Assembly (NCBI GenBank): GCA_029194665.1
Contig: JARFXO010000001.1
Location: 434,001 to 498,000, forward strand
DNA from: Nitrospira sp.
GTDB lineage: Bacteria; Nitrospirota; Nitrospiria; Nitrospirales; Nitrospiraceae
Length of the DNA stretch: 64,000 nucleotides
Direction: 5' to 3'
Position numbers and translations under genes: made by a program. Positions 23,597 through 32,779 of the stretch are shown piece after piece (within the stretch, counting starts at the first letter, position 1; the number at the start of each line of letters is the position of its first letter). The notes beneath the pieces were generated by a model. It saw nothing but the letters and a program-made list of their open reading frames with translations. It did not search any database and had not been told where the DNA came from.

Positions 23597-26287
23597 ATGA
23601 CTGTGCCGCTGGGTACCGACAGCTCAATATCAACCGAACTCGGTGATCTCCGCCGCCAGGTTTTCGAATTGCAACAGGCGTTGGTCGACGCCGAACGCAA
23701 CCGTGTTCCAGAACACAGCTCGGCATGCAAAGCGTTGGAACGAACCGTCGGCGAACTCAAGCAGGAAATCGAACTGCGTCAACAGGCTGAATCAACGCTC
23801 AAGGCGAGCGAGCAGCGATACCAGGCACTCTATGAACAGAATCCCTGCATGTGTTTTGCCCTCACCACCGACGGCCTCGTGCTATCCGTAAACCGCTTGG
23901 GAGCTGATCGTCTGGGATACCTGAAGGAGGACCTGATCGGCCAATCCATCGCGAAGCTGTGTGATTCACGCGACCAGCAAACCGTGCTGACACATCTGAG
24001 GGACTGTGCCGACAGTCCCTACCAGCTCTTTCAATGGGAAGTTCAAATGATTCGGAAGGACGGAGCCAGGCTGTGGGTCAGAGAACAAGCGCGGGCAATC
24101 CATGACCAGACAGGCCATATCCTCGTTCTGGTGGTCTGCGAAGACATCACGGAGCCCAGGGTGATGGAAAATCAGCTCACACAAACCTCGGGCCTGCTCC
24201 GTACCCTCGTCAGAGAATCAGCGCTCCCGCTCGTCAGCCTCGATCGAGCCGCGCGTGTGACCAGCTGGAATCAGGCCGCCACACGCCTGTTTGGTTGGTC
24301 GGAAGAGGAAGTGCTGGGGCGCGAACTCCCCTACATCCAACCTGGCGAAGAGGCAGTCGCTGATATCCTGTGGCAAGCGGGCACTCAAGGCAAGTTGGCC
24401 GGCCCCATCGAGCTGAAACGCCGGCGCAAAGACGGGATTGTGCTCGATCTCCTCCTCTGGCCCGTTTTTATCTACGACGAGTTCGAGCAGGTCTCGGTCG
24501 CCGTCGGTATCTATGTGGATCGGTCGGACCTGAAGCGGGCCGAGGAAGCCAAGATTAAGAGCGAAGCCCGACTCCGCTCATTTCTGGACGCCCTGGACGA
24601 TCTCGCGTTTGAGTTCGATGAGAACGGACAATATCTCAATGTGTGGACCCGCAATGCAGACAAACTGCTTCTGCCGAAGCAGGATTTGGTCGGCAAGCGA
24701 TTGACCGACATCTTTGGGCTCGAGACAGGTTCCTACTATCTTGAAACGATTCGTCGCGTCATTACGACAGGCGAAGCAGCGACCGTTGACTATACCCTGT
24801 CGTTGGGTGGGGAGTTACGGTATTTTTCAGGCATTCTGACGCTTATTCCGGGAAGCGGACCGGATCGCGCCACGGTCGGGTGCATCGTGCGCGACATCTC
24901 CGATCGCAAACGGTCCTATTCACTTCTTGAGGCCGCCATTAATTCGGTCGCGGACGGCCTGCTCGTGATAGATCGGCAGGGTAAGGTGACCAGCGCCAAC
25001 CAGCGTTTCCTACATCTGTGGAATATTCCGCAGTCCCTGGCCGACTGCCGAGATGATGAGGCATTGCTGGCGTTTGTCTTGGACCAACTCCAAGATCCCG
25101 ATGCTTTCCTGCGCAAGGTTCGAGAGCTGTACCAGAATCCGAAACAAGAGAGCTTCGATGTCCTTGAGTTCAAGGACGGACGGGTCTTCGAGCGCTATTC
25201 TCGACCGCAGATTCTCGATGGTGAGACCGTCGGCCGTGTCTGGAGTTTCCGAGATGTCACCGAGCACAGACGTGCCGAGGAAGCCTTACGCACGAGCGAG
25301 GGTAGGCTTCAGCGCTTCCTGGCCGAAGCCCCGGTCGGCCTCGGTATCCTCGATAGAACCTGGCGACTGGTCAGCGTCAACAAAGCCTTGTGTGCACTGA
25401 CAGGATATGAAGAACATGAACTGATCGGCAGTTCCTATGCGCGGTTTACACATCCGGAGGATCTTTCCGCCAACATTGTGCTGACGGACGAATTTTTTCG
25501 CGGGATTCGATCGGAATATACCTACGAAAAGCGATACATTCGTAAGTCCGGTGAAATTATTTGGGTCTCAGTCAAAGCGACTCGCGTTGAATTAGCAGGC
25601 CATGCCGAGCCTCTCCTTCTTGCCGCGGTTCAGGACGTTACCGAGCGCAAACTGGCGATGGAGGAACGCGAGCGCTTGAGCCGAGACCTGCACGACAATA
25701 TTTTACAAGCCCTCTACGCCGTCGGTATGCAGTTGGAAGCCGGCAAGCTGGCATTGAGAAATTCATCCCGACAATCCAAAATCCATATGACGCAAGCCGT
25801 TGACCAGTTGAATAATCTGATGGTCGATGTTCGGCGGTTCATTGCCTTGCTGACGCACCGAACCACCAAGCAGCCGGATTTTGGGCAGGTTCTCCGGCAG
25901 CTCATCGCTTCGATGACGGGCGCCGGCCAATCCGCACCTGAGCTGGACATCACCAACCCGGTCCTGTCCTTCATCACTCCCAAGCTGGGAGAGCAGTTAC
26001 TCAATATCGTACGAGAAGCTCTCAGCAACAGCACTCGTCATGCTCGCGCGTCCCGTCGGTGGGTTCGACTTAGGCTGGCGGATAACACGATCCACTTGAT
26101 CGTCGGCGACAATGGGGTCGGATTGTCCTCCAAGCGCAAACGTCGAGGCGGTAGTGGATTAGGCAATATGGCAGCCCGAGCCAAGCAAATCTCCGCCGCC
26201 TTCACGCTGGAGAGCGCGCCGGGGAAGGGAACCACGGTCCTGGTCGATGTTCCGCTGAAGAAGGGAACTGTGTATGAAGAAGTCTAG
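23597..26287 (+). CDS. multi-PAS soluble histidine kinase, NarL family
   Basis: The 896-residue product has no membrane segments. An N-terminal coiled coil (about 10-70) precedes five PAS-like units near 75-190, 195-315, 320-440, 442-560 and 565-688. A HisKA_3 region follows with phospho-accepting His699 ([20 protein letters not shown]), then HATPase_c from about 795 ([41 protein letters not shown]). PAS tandems suggest cytoplasmic sensing of redox, light or small ligands; no cofactor-binding residues can be assigned. The 3' end overlaps the next response-regulator gene by 14 nt, so the two are partners. Confidence 0.9.
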   Translation: MTVPLGTDSSISTELGDLRRQVFELQQALVDAERNRVPEHSSACKALERTVGELKQEIELRQQAESTLKASEQRYQALYEQNPCMCFALTTDGLVLSVNRLGADRLGYLKEDLIGQSIAKLCDSRDQQTVLTHLRDCADSPYQLFQWEVQMIRKDGARLWVREQARAIHDQTGHILVLVVCEDITEPRVMENQLTQTSGLLRTLVRESALPLVSLDRAARVTSWNQAATRLFGWSEEEVLGRELPYIQPGEEAVADILWQAGTQGKLAGPIELKRRRKDGIVLDLLLWPVFIYDEFEQVSVAVGIYVDRSDLKRAEEAKIKSEARLRSFLDALDDLAFEFDENGQYLNVWTRNADKLLLPKQDLVGKRLTDIFGLETGSYYLETIRRVITTGEAATVDYTLSLGGELRYFSGILTLIPGSGPDRATVGCIVRDISDRKRSYSLLEAAINSVADGLLVIDRQGKVTSANQRFLHLWNIPQSLADCRDDEALLAFVLDQLQDPDAFLRKVRELYQNPKQESFDVLEFKDGRVFERYSRPQILDGETVGRVWSFRDVTEHRRAEEALRTSEGRLQRFLAEAPVGLGILDRTWRLVSVNKALCALTGYEEHELIGSSYARFTHPEDLSANIVLTDEFFRGIRSEYTYEKRYIRKSGEIIWVSVKATRVELAGHAEPLLLAAVQDVTERKLAMEERERLSRDLHDNILQALYAVGMQLEAGKLALRNSSRQSKIHMTQAVDQLNNLMVDVRRFIALLTHRTTKQPDFGQVLRQLIASMTGAGQSAPELDITNPVLSFITPKLGEQLLNIVREALSNSTRHARASRRWVRLRLADNTIHLIVGDNGVGLSSKRKRRGGSGLGNMAARAKQISAAFTLESAPGKGTTVLVDVPLKKGTVYEEV

Positions 26288-27008
26288 ACCCATCCGGCTC
26301 GTTCTGGTAGACGATCATGAGGTCGTGCGTATCGGACTCTCTGCGGTCCTCAATTTGACACCCGGGTTCAAGGTTGTGGGGCAAGCTGGGCGGATGGAAG
26401 AGGCGAAGCAACTCTGTTATCGCCTTAAACCGGATCTCATATTACTGGATATCCGACTGCCGGACGGCAGTGGGGTAGATGCCGCGCGCGAGATTCTCGT
26501 GAAGTGCCCCAAGACTCGGGTATTGTTCTTGACGAGCTTCGCCGACGATCATACCGTGATCGAGGCTGTGCTTTCCGGCGCACAGGGCTACATTCTGAAG
26601 GACATTGCGTCCGAGGCTCTGATCCGTGCCATTCGGACCGTAGTCTCCGGTGAAGCGCTCATCGACCCTCGCTTGACGAAACAGACAGTGGATTGGCTGA
26701 ATCATATGTCGAGTGAGCCGGGGCACTCAAAACGCTCTCTTCTTACGCCACAGGAGCAACGCCTTCTGCCGTTGGTGGCCAAGGGCCTGACGAACAAAGA
26801 GATCGCCCATCAGCTGAGGTTAAGCACAAAGACCGTGAAGAACTATCTTGCGAATATCTATTCGAAACTGAATATCGGGCGTCGATCCCAGATTGCGGCC
26901 ATCTATGCCGGGAGCTTTAAAGGCTCAGGGGCACTTTACCCATCGAGACTCGCCGAACCGATCAAATCTGACCGTGAAAGGACGACTCCCCATCTCAACT
27001 CTTGTTGA
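26274..27008 (+). CDS. NarL/FixJ-type response regulator
   Basis: This overlaps the multi-PAS kinase gene by 14 nt. The receiver has LVDDHEVV, the phospho-acceptor Asp in [16 protein letters not shown] and YILKD. The C-terminal LuxR HTH reads [20 protein letters not shown], then [21 protein letters not shown] 30-residue polar tail follows. It is closely similar in HTH and linker to the 22.7-kb regulator, so the two kinase/regulator pairs may have arisen by duplication. Confidence 0.9.
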   Translation: MKKSRPIRLVLVDDHEVVRIGLSAVLNLTPGFKVVGQAGRMEEAKQLCYRLKPDLILLDIRLPDGSGVDAAREILVKCPKTRVLFLTSFADDHTVIEAVLSGAQGYILKDIASEALIRAIRTVVSGEALIDPRLTKQTVDWLNHMSSEPGHSKRSLLTPQEQRLLPLVAKGLTNKEIAHQLRLSTKTVKNYLANIYSKLNIGRRSQIAAIYAGSFKGSGALYPSRLAEPIKSDRERTTPHLNSC

Positions 27009-27216
27009 TGCTCCCCGGGTACTGTGAGGAAAGGCGCAGCCCGATTGTAGATCAAATCTCCATCCGTCCAAATATCAATCTCTCTCTACCTCACTCACGA
27101 AACACAGGAACGTGGCGGCGCATTGCATTGACAGTGTTGCACTCACTGAATAGGATACGCCTCGCTGTCGATTCGTCACTGACGACAGGTCATCGTTCCA
27201 TTGTGAGGAGGTGTTC

Positions 27217-27792
27217 ATGTCCGATTCGCATTCGCTCGAGTCCCGAGAGGCCCAGAGATCACCAAAACCGTCTCACTCGGCCGGCAATCAAGTCGAGGCG
27301 GTTTTCGAGGTGGTCGTCTTCGCCAGTCGATGGATTCAGGCTCCGCTCTATGCAGGCCTCATCGTGGCGGAGCTACTCTACGCCTACAAATTTCTCATCG
27401 AGCTATGGCACATGGTGGCGCATGTCCACCAGGTGGAGGAGACGGTGTTCATGCTGGGAGTTCTGGGACTGATCGATGTCACGATGGTCGCCAATCTGCT
27501 GACCATGGTCGTGATAGGGGGGTACGCCACCTTTGTGAGCAAGCTGGACTTGGACCAACACCCGGACCGACCTGATTGGCTCACCCACGTCGATCCCGGG
27601 ACGATCAAGATCAAACTCGCGGCCTCGCTGATAGGGATCTCCAGCATCCATCTCCTTAAAGCTTTCGTCGACGTGGCAAACGAGAACCCTGAGCATATCA
27701 AGTGGAAGATCTTTATTCACATGACATTTTTGGCTTCTGCCATCTTACTGGCCTGGACCGACAAGATCATGCAGAAGGACAAAAAACATTGA
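27217..27792 (+). CDS. UPF0114/YqhA-family membrane protein
   Basis: The ATG at 27217 follows GAGGAGG by about 5 nt. The 191-residue product has four hydrophobic segments. The conserved core VVFASRWIQAPLYAGLIVAE opens the family, and LGLIDVTMVANLLTMVVIGG, then YATFVSKLD and IKIKLAASLIGISSIHLLKA follow. It is an inner-membrane protein family of unknown function. It stands between the two-component clusters and is convergent with the minus-strand regulator gene, with only 6 nt between stops. Confidence 0.85.
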   Translation: MSDSHSLESREAQRSPKPSHSAGNQVEAVFEVVVFASRWIQAPLYAGLIVAELLYAYKFLIELWHMVAHVHQVEETVFMLGVLGLIDVTMVANLLTMVVIGGYATFVSKLDLDQHPDRPDWLTHVDPGTIKIKLAASLIGISSIHLLKAFVDVANENPEHIKWKIFIHMTFLASAILLAWTDKIMQKDKKH

Positions 27793-27798
27793 AAAACT

Positions 27799-28563
27799 CT
27801 ACGCAGAGATCTCCTCGCACATTGAGTGTTGATGTTGCTGCGCCTTCATGTACAGCGTAGCCGCTTGGGTGCGGCGTTCGATCTCAAGTTTGGCAAACAT
27901 GTTTCCGATGTAGTTTTTCACTGTCTTATCCGACAGCACCAGTTTCGCGGCGATCTCTTTATTGGTGTTTCCCTCGGCAATGAGCGCGATAATGCGCCGT
28001 TCTTGCGGTGACAGGATATGCAACGAGGACCGGGCGCACATCGTATCCTGCTGCCGTCTCAAGAGGTGGAAGGTCTGGTCGGCTTCTTCCGAACCGAGGT
28101 AGGAACCACCCCTAGCGACTGTACGAATCGCTCCGACCAGCTCGATACGGCCGGTACTCTTCCGCAGAAACCCTTGTGCCCCAGCCTCGATTGCGTTGCG
28201 GAATGCTTCGGCGTCACCGTCCATCATCAAACTGATGATCCGAACTGATGGAAGGACCTGACGGAGGGTCTTGTAGAACTCAGACTCCGAACGGCCTGAG
28301 AGGCCGGATTCGAGTAAGACCACATCCGGCTTGGTTCGTCGCGATTGGGAAAGCACGTCCTCTGCATTGTCGGCCGCACCGAGAACATTGAGGTCCCGTT
28401 GCCCTTCCAACAGCGCCCGCACCCCAGCCCTGACGATTTCGCAGCCATCTGCGAGGAAAATACGGATCCGGCGCGAGGGCGAAGAGATGATACTTGAGGA
28501 GGCAGGGACGATCCACTTCTTGTTCTGTCGCGCTCGTCGATAGTTTTGAGTTTTGTGTCGCAT
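27799..28563 (-). CDS. NarL-type response regulator with an atypical receiver (Asp to Glu)
   Basis: The start at 28563 is preceded by GAGGAGGG. A basic N-terminal extension of about 32 residues precedes the receiver. The phospho-acceptor Asp is replaced by Glu85 (DVVLLESGLSG, codon GAA), and the acidic pair is degenerate (FLADGCEIV in place of xxDDHxxV). The conserved Lys is kept (GFLRKSTG). The LuxR HTH is intact (LSPQERRIIALIAEGNTNKE, then IAAKLVLSDKTVKNYIGNMF). It probably acts without phosphorylation, either constitutively or by another input. It is the last gene of a minus-strand run with two other regulators and a kinase. Confidence 0.88.
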   Translation of the reverse strand: MRHKTQNYRRARQNKKWIVPASSSIISSPSRRIRIFLADGCEIVRAGVRALLEGQRDLNVLGAADNAEDVLSQSRRTKPDVVLLESGLSGRSESEFYKTLRQVLPSVRIISLMMDGDAEAFRNAIEAGAQGFLRKSTGRIELVGAIRTVARGGSYLGSEEADQTFHLLRRQQDTMCARSSLHILSPQERRIIALIAEGNTNKEIAAKLVLSDKTVKNYIGNMFAKLEIERRTQAATLYMKAQQHQHSMCEEISA

Positions 28564-28711
28564 CGAAACACCCTCCTCTCTGACAACCCGCAGCACGAAC
28601 TCGATTCTGTGTTAAGGCTAGCAACAAATGCTGCGCACCAATATCAGCTCGACTCTGAATTGGATATCGTGATTTGTCCTACATGGAATCATGGAATTCA
28701 CCGATTCTCTG

Positions 28712-29338
28712 TCACGCAAGCCGATGAAGGACGGCGTAACGGATGAGCTCGGCGGTCGTTCCGAGGCGCAGCTTTTCGAGTAACTTGGTCCGATAGGTGC
28801 TCACGGTCTTGACGGTCAGCTTCAATCGCGTCGCAATCTGTGAGACTGTGAAGCCTTTAGCGAACAGAGATAAGACTTCCATCTCACGAACGGAAAGGGC
28901 TTCATTAGGCCATGTCTCATCATCGTCCGTCGCGGGGTTGTCGATCAGTTCACGGAACGGTTCCATCACCACTTGGCGTCCGGAAAGGATGGTCCGAATG
29001 GCATCGGACAGTTCCCGCGCGGTCGCCCCTTTGGTGAGATAACCGGAGGCCCCGTAGGCCATCGCGAGGCGTGCATACTGCGCATTGTCGTACATGGTCA
29101 GCACCAAACACCTGAGGGGGGGGCACAATTGTTTCATTCGCCTCAACACCGTCAAGCCGCTGATATCCGGTAGCCGGAGCTCCAGAATCACCAGCTCCAC
29201 GGGCTCCGCCAGCACGATCCGAATCGTGTCCTCCCCGGTAGACGCATCCCACACCACCACCGAAGGGAAGTGGCTTTCTACCACTCCCCTGACGGCCAGG
29301 CGAAAAAGAGGATGATCGTCGACGAGTAGGACAAGCAT
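28712..29338 (-). CDS. NarL-type response regulator with Glu at the phosphorylation site
   Basis: I take the ATG at 29338 because LVLLVDDHP follows it directly, as in the family. The receiver keeps the acidic pair, the switch Thr (LVLTMYDN) and Lys (YLTKG). The phospho-acceptor position is Glu53 (LVILELRLPD, codon GAG). The LuxR HTH is LSVREMEVLSLFAKGFTVSQ, then IATRLKLTVKTVSTYRTKLL. With an otherwise intact pocket, the Glu may mimic the phosphorylated state. The C-terminal part resembles the adjacent 29.5-kb regulator, which suggests duplication followed by loss of the Asp. Confidence 0.88.
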   Translation of the reverse strand: MLVLLVDDHPLFRLAVRGVVESHFPSVVVWDASTGEDTIRIVLAEPVELVILELRLPDISGLTVLRRMKQLCPPLRCLVLTMYDNAQYARLAMAYGASGYLTKGATARELSDAIRTILSGRQVVMEPFRELIDNPATDDDETWPNEALSVREMEVLSLFAKGFTVSQIATRLKLTVKTVSTYRTKLLEKLRLGTTAELIRYAVLHRLA

Positions 29339-29544
29339 GGGCAACCATGAGCCTCTTACGCAAAACCATACTGGTACAAGCAAATGAGATCTAGCAGACA
29401 GGAACTGACCTGGATGTCCGTGGCCGTCCTACAGGCACGGCAATCCTAGTCAGGACGACCACCGTATTGCCGGACTACGAATCGATCTCCGTGGATCTTT
29501 CGCAAGCGATGGGCAACAGATCAGGGAGGGGTTTGATGGACAGG

Positions 29545-30186
29545 TCAAGTTGTCAGGTGCTGTTCGATCGCATACTTTATGAGGTCCGCTGTAGTGGCCA
29601 GCTTGAGTTTTTCCAACAACCTACCGCGATAGGTGCTGACCGTCTTTACGCTCAGGGCCAATTCCTCGGCAATGATCGAGACGGCTTTGCCCTGTCCCAG
29701 AAGTCGAAGGACTTGCATCTCTCGGTCGGACAATCGTGCATGCAGCGTCTCTGGTTGCCTGTGATCCAACAAATCCGCCATCTGGTCGGCCAGCGAGGGG
29801 GTGATGTACCGTCGTCCAGCGACGACTTCCTCAACCGCTTTCATGAGTTCAGAGGGCGGTCGATCCTTCGTGAGATAGCCGGACGCGCCGGCTTTGATCG
29901 CGCGCAAGGCAAACTCTCGTTCAGGATACAGGCTCAACATAATCACCCGCAGGGAAGGTTGTAAGAGCTTGACCTCTTTCAGGACCTCGAGGCCATGTTT
30001 GTCGGGAAGCGCCACATCAAGGATCAGCAGATCCCAAGATTCTCGGCGAACTGCGGTCAGCGCCTCTTCGGCAGAACCTGCTTCTACGACGGCATGACAA
30101 AGCCCCTTTCCAAGCAACAAGTCCTTGACTCCTTGGCGCATGAGCGGATGGTCGTCGACGACCAAACACCTATACTCATGCCTCAT
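29545..30186 (-). CDS. NarL-type response regulator, canonical
   Basis: The receiver is complete: LVVDDHPLMRQG, phospho-acceptor Asp in LLILDVALPD, IMLSLY and YLTKD. The HTH reads LSDREMQVLRLLGQGKAVSI, then IAEELALSVKTVSTYRGRLL. Its 5' end overlaps the kinase gene upstream by 11 nt, so it is the direct partner of that kinase. The gap to the next regulator downstream (29338) is about 200 nt. Confidence 0.9.
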   Translation of the reverse strand: MRHEYRCLVVDDHPLMRQGVKDLLLGKGLCHAVVEAGSAEEALTAVRRESWDLLILDVALPDKHGLEVLKEVKLLQPSLRVIMLSLYPEREFALRAIKAGASGYLTKDRPPSELMKAVEEVVAGRRYITPSLADQMADLLDHRQPETLHARLSDREMQVLRLLGQGKAVSIIAEELALSVKTVSTYRGRLLEKLKLATTADLIKYAIEQHLTT

Positions 30187-32665
30187 CGCGCCGGCCCTCC
30201 TTACCGATCGGTGCCGGCACCGGCGGTGGTGTACGGCTGTTGTCCAGATTCTTGGGATCGATCGGAATGGACACTGTCACGCAGGAGCCCTTGGACGGCA
30301 CGGACTGGACCTCGACCGTCCCTCCCAACAATTCTGCCCGCTCTCGAATACCCTGAAGCCCGTGATGGCCTTTACGCAACGCCTTGTCGATCTGAAACCC
30401 TCGGCCGTCGTCCTGCACCGTGAGCTGCACCCATCCCTCGACACAGCGGAGAGAGACGGTCGCAGATGTAGCCTTGGCGTGGCGGACAATGTTCGTCAGC
30501 AACTCCTGGATGATGCGATAGAGGGCACCTTCGAGTTCCGCGCTACCAAGGGACGAGCGCATTTCGGGATCCGCAAGGACCCGACAACTGAGCATCGACT
30601 GTTGCCCCAGTTTGACCGCCATCGATTCAATCGCGGCGACCAGCCCCAACTCTTCCAACAGTGCGGGCCGCAGGCCTTCGATCATCTCCCGTAGCGATAC
30701 GAACAATTGCTTCACCGTTGCCAGGGCCGACGTGGCGAGCCGGCCCACGGACTCGGAAGGAGGAGAGTTCTCGGAATCGCTCTCAGCCAGGCGGGCCAAC
30801 TCGAACTGGAGCGCGCCGAGTGACTGACCGAACTCATCATGCAGCTCCCGTGACAGCCTGGTGCGTTCCCGCTCCTGGGCCACCTGCACCTCGCGGCTCA
30901 TCGATTGAAGGGAGCGATAGGCGTCATTCAGAGCGTCGAAGGCCTGTCGCCTGTCCGTGATGTCGGTAATCGACCCGGCCATCCGGTATGGACGGCCGTT
31001 TTCGTCCCACTGTGCTTGCCCTCGAGATCGGAACCAACGGTACGATCCATCCTTGCATCGCAATCGAAACTCGAGATCATACGGAGCCCGCCGTTCCAGA
31101 TGAACGAGGAGGGCATCCTTCGCCTGTGATTGATCGTCAGGATGCAGCCGGTCAAAAAAAGACGGGAGGCGGTTTGGCAGCTCTTCGTCTTCGAACCCGA
31201 GAAGATGCTTCCAGCGCGGCGAGAGATAGACTTCACCGGTCGCCATGTTCCAATCCCAGAGCCCGTCGTTCGCCCCCTGAGCCGCCAATGCGAACCGCGC
31301 CTCGCTCGCCCGCAGTGCCTCCATCGCATTTCTGCGCTCTTCCACAGCGAAACTCAGCACGACATGGTCGGCGACAGCCGCCACAAACGAAGTTTCCTCC
31401 GCGGACCAGACCCGCTGCTCACCGACATGCTCGCAGCACAACACTCCGACCAGTTTTCCGGCACGTCTGATCGGCACATCCAGCATCGACGCGATGCCGA
31501 GCGGTCGCAAATAGGGTTCGGCGAGTTCTTTCGTCACAGCATCGCTGCTCGTACTGGTGGCTTCCACGCTCAACGTTCGCTGAAGCGCCTCGAAATAGGC
31601 TGGATAACGCGAGACCTCCAACGCCGGTTCGGTCTCGTATGTCCCGAGGCTGCGTCGGTAGAGTTCGCGACAGACGAGCGCGGAACGGTCTTCGTTGAAG
31701 AGCCAGAGTCCGACCCGTTCGACTCCGATGGTCTCCGCCGCTATTCTAATGATGGTGCGCAGATCCGGCGTCAGATCGCCATGCGCAAGCCGAGCCAACT
31801 TCAGCTGTCCTTCTTGGAGCCGGATAACCAGCTCAAGCCTGGCTCGCTCGCGCGCCTCCGCAAGCCTCTGTTCCGTAATATCGTAGGCCGAACCGATTCT
31901 TGCAGGCCGGCCGTCGATCAGGATCGTCGCCGCGCTGAAATCCAGCCACCGAGTTTCCCCGTCTTTACGAAGGATCGGGAGTTCCAGACGTGAGGGATCC
32001 TGGTCGCCCAGCTCGACAGCCGCCAGTCGTGCTCTGGCCCAGTCCCGAAACTCCGGGTGAATGATGTGCCATAACGACATCGTCAACAATTCCTCAAGGG
32101 TAAATCGGGAAATCGCCAGGGCGGCGGGATTGGCATAGAGAAACCTGTCGTGTTGATACACAAAGATGGCCGTCGTCGTCGCCTCGCTCAAGGCGCGGAA
32201 CCTGAGCTCGCTGGAGCGTAATGCCTCCTCGATCTGCTTGCGCTCAGTGATGTCTTCGATGATCGCGAGGTAGACGGTCGGCGATTGTCCGATGTCACAT
32301 GGAGACGACAGCCAAAGCGCCACCCATACAATGGAGCCGTCAGGCTTGAAGCACCGGTGTTCCAAAGACACTGTTCGAATCCGCCCGGTTTTCAGTGTCT
32401 CCATCTGATGGAGAATCGTCGGCACATCTTGAGGGTGGATGATGGCATGGAGAGGTGTCGCAATCAGATCCGCCTGTGGCAACCCTGTAATGTCTTCGCA
32501 CCGCCGGTTGGCTGCGACAATTCGGCCCGTTGCAGTCTCGATGAGAGCAACCGCGACAGCAGATTGTTCGAGGAGGCTGTTGAATAGTTGTTCCGGCCTC
32601 GCAGACAGAACAGCGGCCACGACATGATGGGAAGTCGGGTCTTCACTCTTCGAGGGTGGGGTCAT
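30176..32665 (-). CDS. PAS-PAS-GAF-PAS soluble histidine kinase, NarL family
   Basis: The ATG at 32665 has GGAG 6 nt upstream and is preferred over an upstream start at 32722. No membrane segment is present. Approximate domains: PAS 25-145, PAS 150-270, GAF 290-440 (LRTIIRIAAETIGVERVGLW; MLDVPIRRAGKLVGVLCCEH), PAS 450-575 (with a PAC-like FRLRCKDGSYRWFRSRGQAQ). A HisKA_3 box has phospho-accepting His609 (LSRELHDEFGQSLGALQFEL). The HATPase_c domain follows (IQELLTNIVRHAKATSATVS; DDGRGFQ; GLQGIRERAELLGG). It overlaps the canonical regulator gene and heads a run of one kinase and three regulators. Confidence 0.88.
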   Translation of the reverse strand: MTPPSKSEDPTSHHVVAAVLSARPEQLFNSLLEQSAVAVALIETATGRIVAANRRCEDITGLPQADLIATPLHAIIHPQDVPTILHQMETLKTGRIRTVSLEHRCFKPDGSIVWVALWLSSPCDIGQSPTVYLAIIEDITERKQIEEALRSSELRFRALSEATTTAIFVYQHDRFLYANPAALAISRFTLEELLTMSLWHIIHPEFRDWARARLAAVELGDQDPSRLELPILRKDGETRWLDFSAATILIDGRPARIGSAYDITEQRLAEARERARLELVIRLQEGQLKLARLAHGDLTPDLRTIIRIAAETIGVERVGLWLFNEDRSALVCRELYRRSLGTYETEPALEVSRYPAYFEALQRTLSVEATSTSSDAVTKELAEPYLRPLGIASMLDVPIRRAGKLVGVLCCEHVGEQRVWSAEETSFVAAVADHVVLSFAVEERRNAMEALRASEARFALAAQGANDGLWDWNMATGEVYLSPRWKHLLGFEDEELPNRLPSFFDRLHPDDQSQAKDALLVHLERRAPYDLEFRLRCKDGSYRWFRSRGQAQWDENGRPYRMAGSITDITDRRQAFDALNDAYRSLQSMSREVQVAQERERTRLSRELHDEFGQSLGALQFELARLAESDSENSPPSESVGRLATSALATVKQLFVSLREMIEGLRPALLEELGLVAAIESMAVKLGQQSMLSCRVLADPEMRSSLGSAELEGALYRIIQELLTNIVRHAKATSATVSLRCVEGWVQLTVQDDGRGFQIDKALRKGHHGLQGIRERAELLGGTVEVQSVPSKGSCVTVSIPIDPKNLDNSRTPPPVPAPIGKEGRRDEA

Positions 32666-32779
32666 GGCCGGCTCCATAACAGCATGGCAAAAAACCACCA
32701 GAACGTGACCGAGCCGGGCCATTTTACGCCCAAGGCCCCAGGAAACACGAGTGGTGCTTAGCAGAAATTGCCCTAAGGC

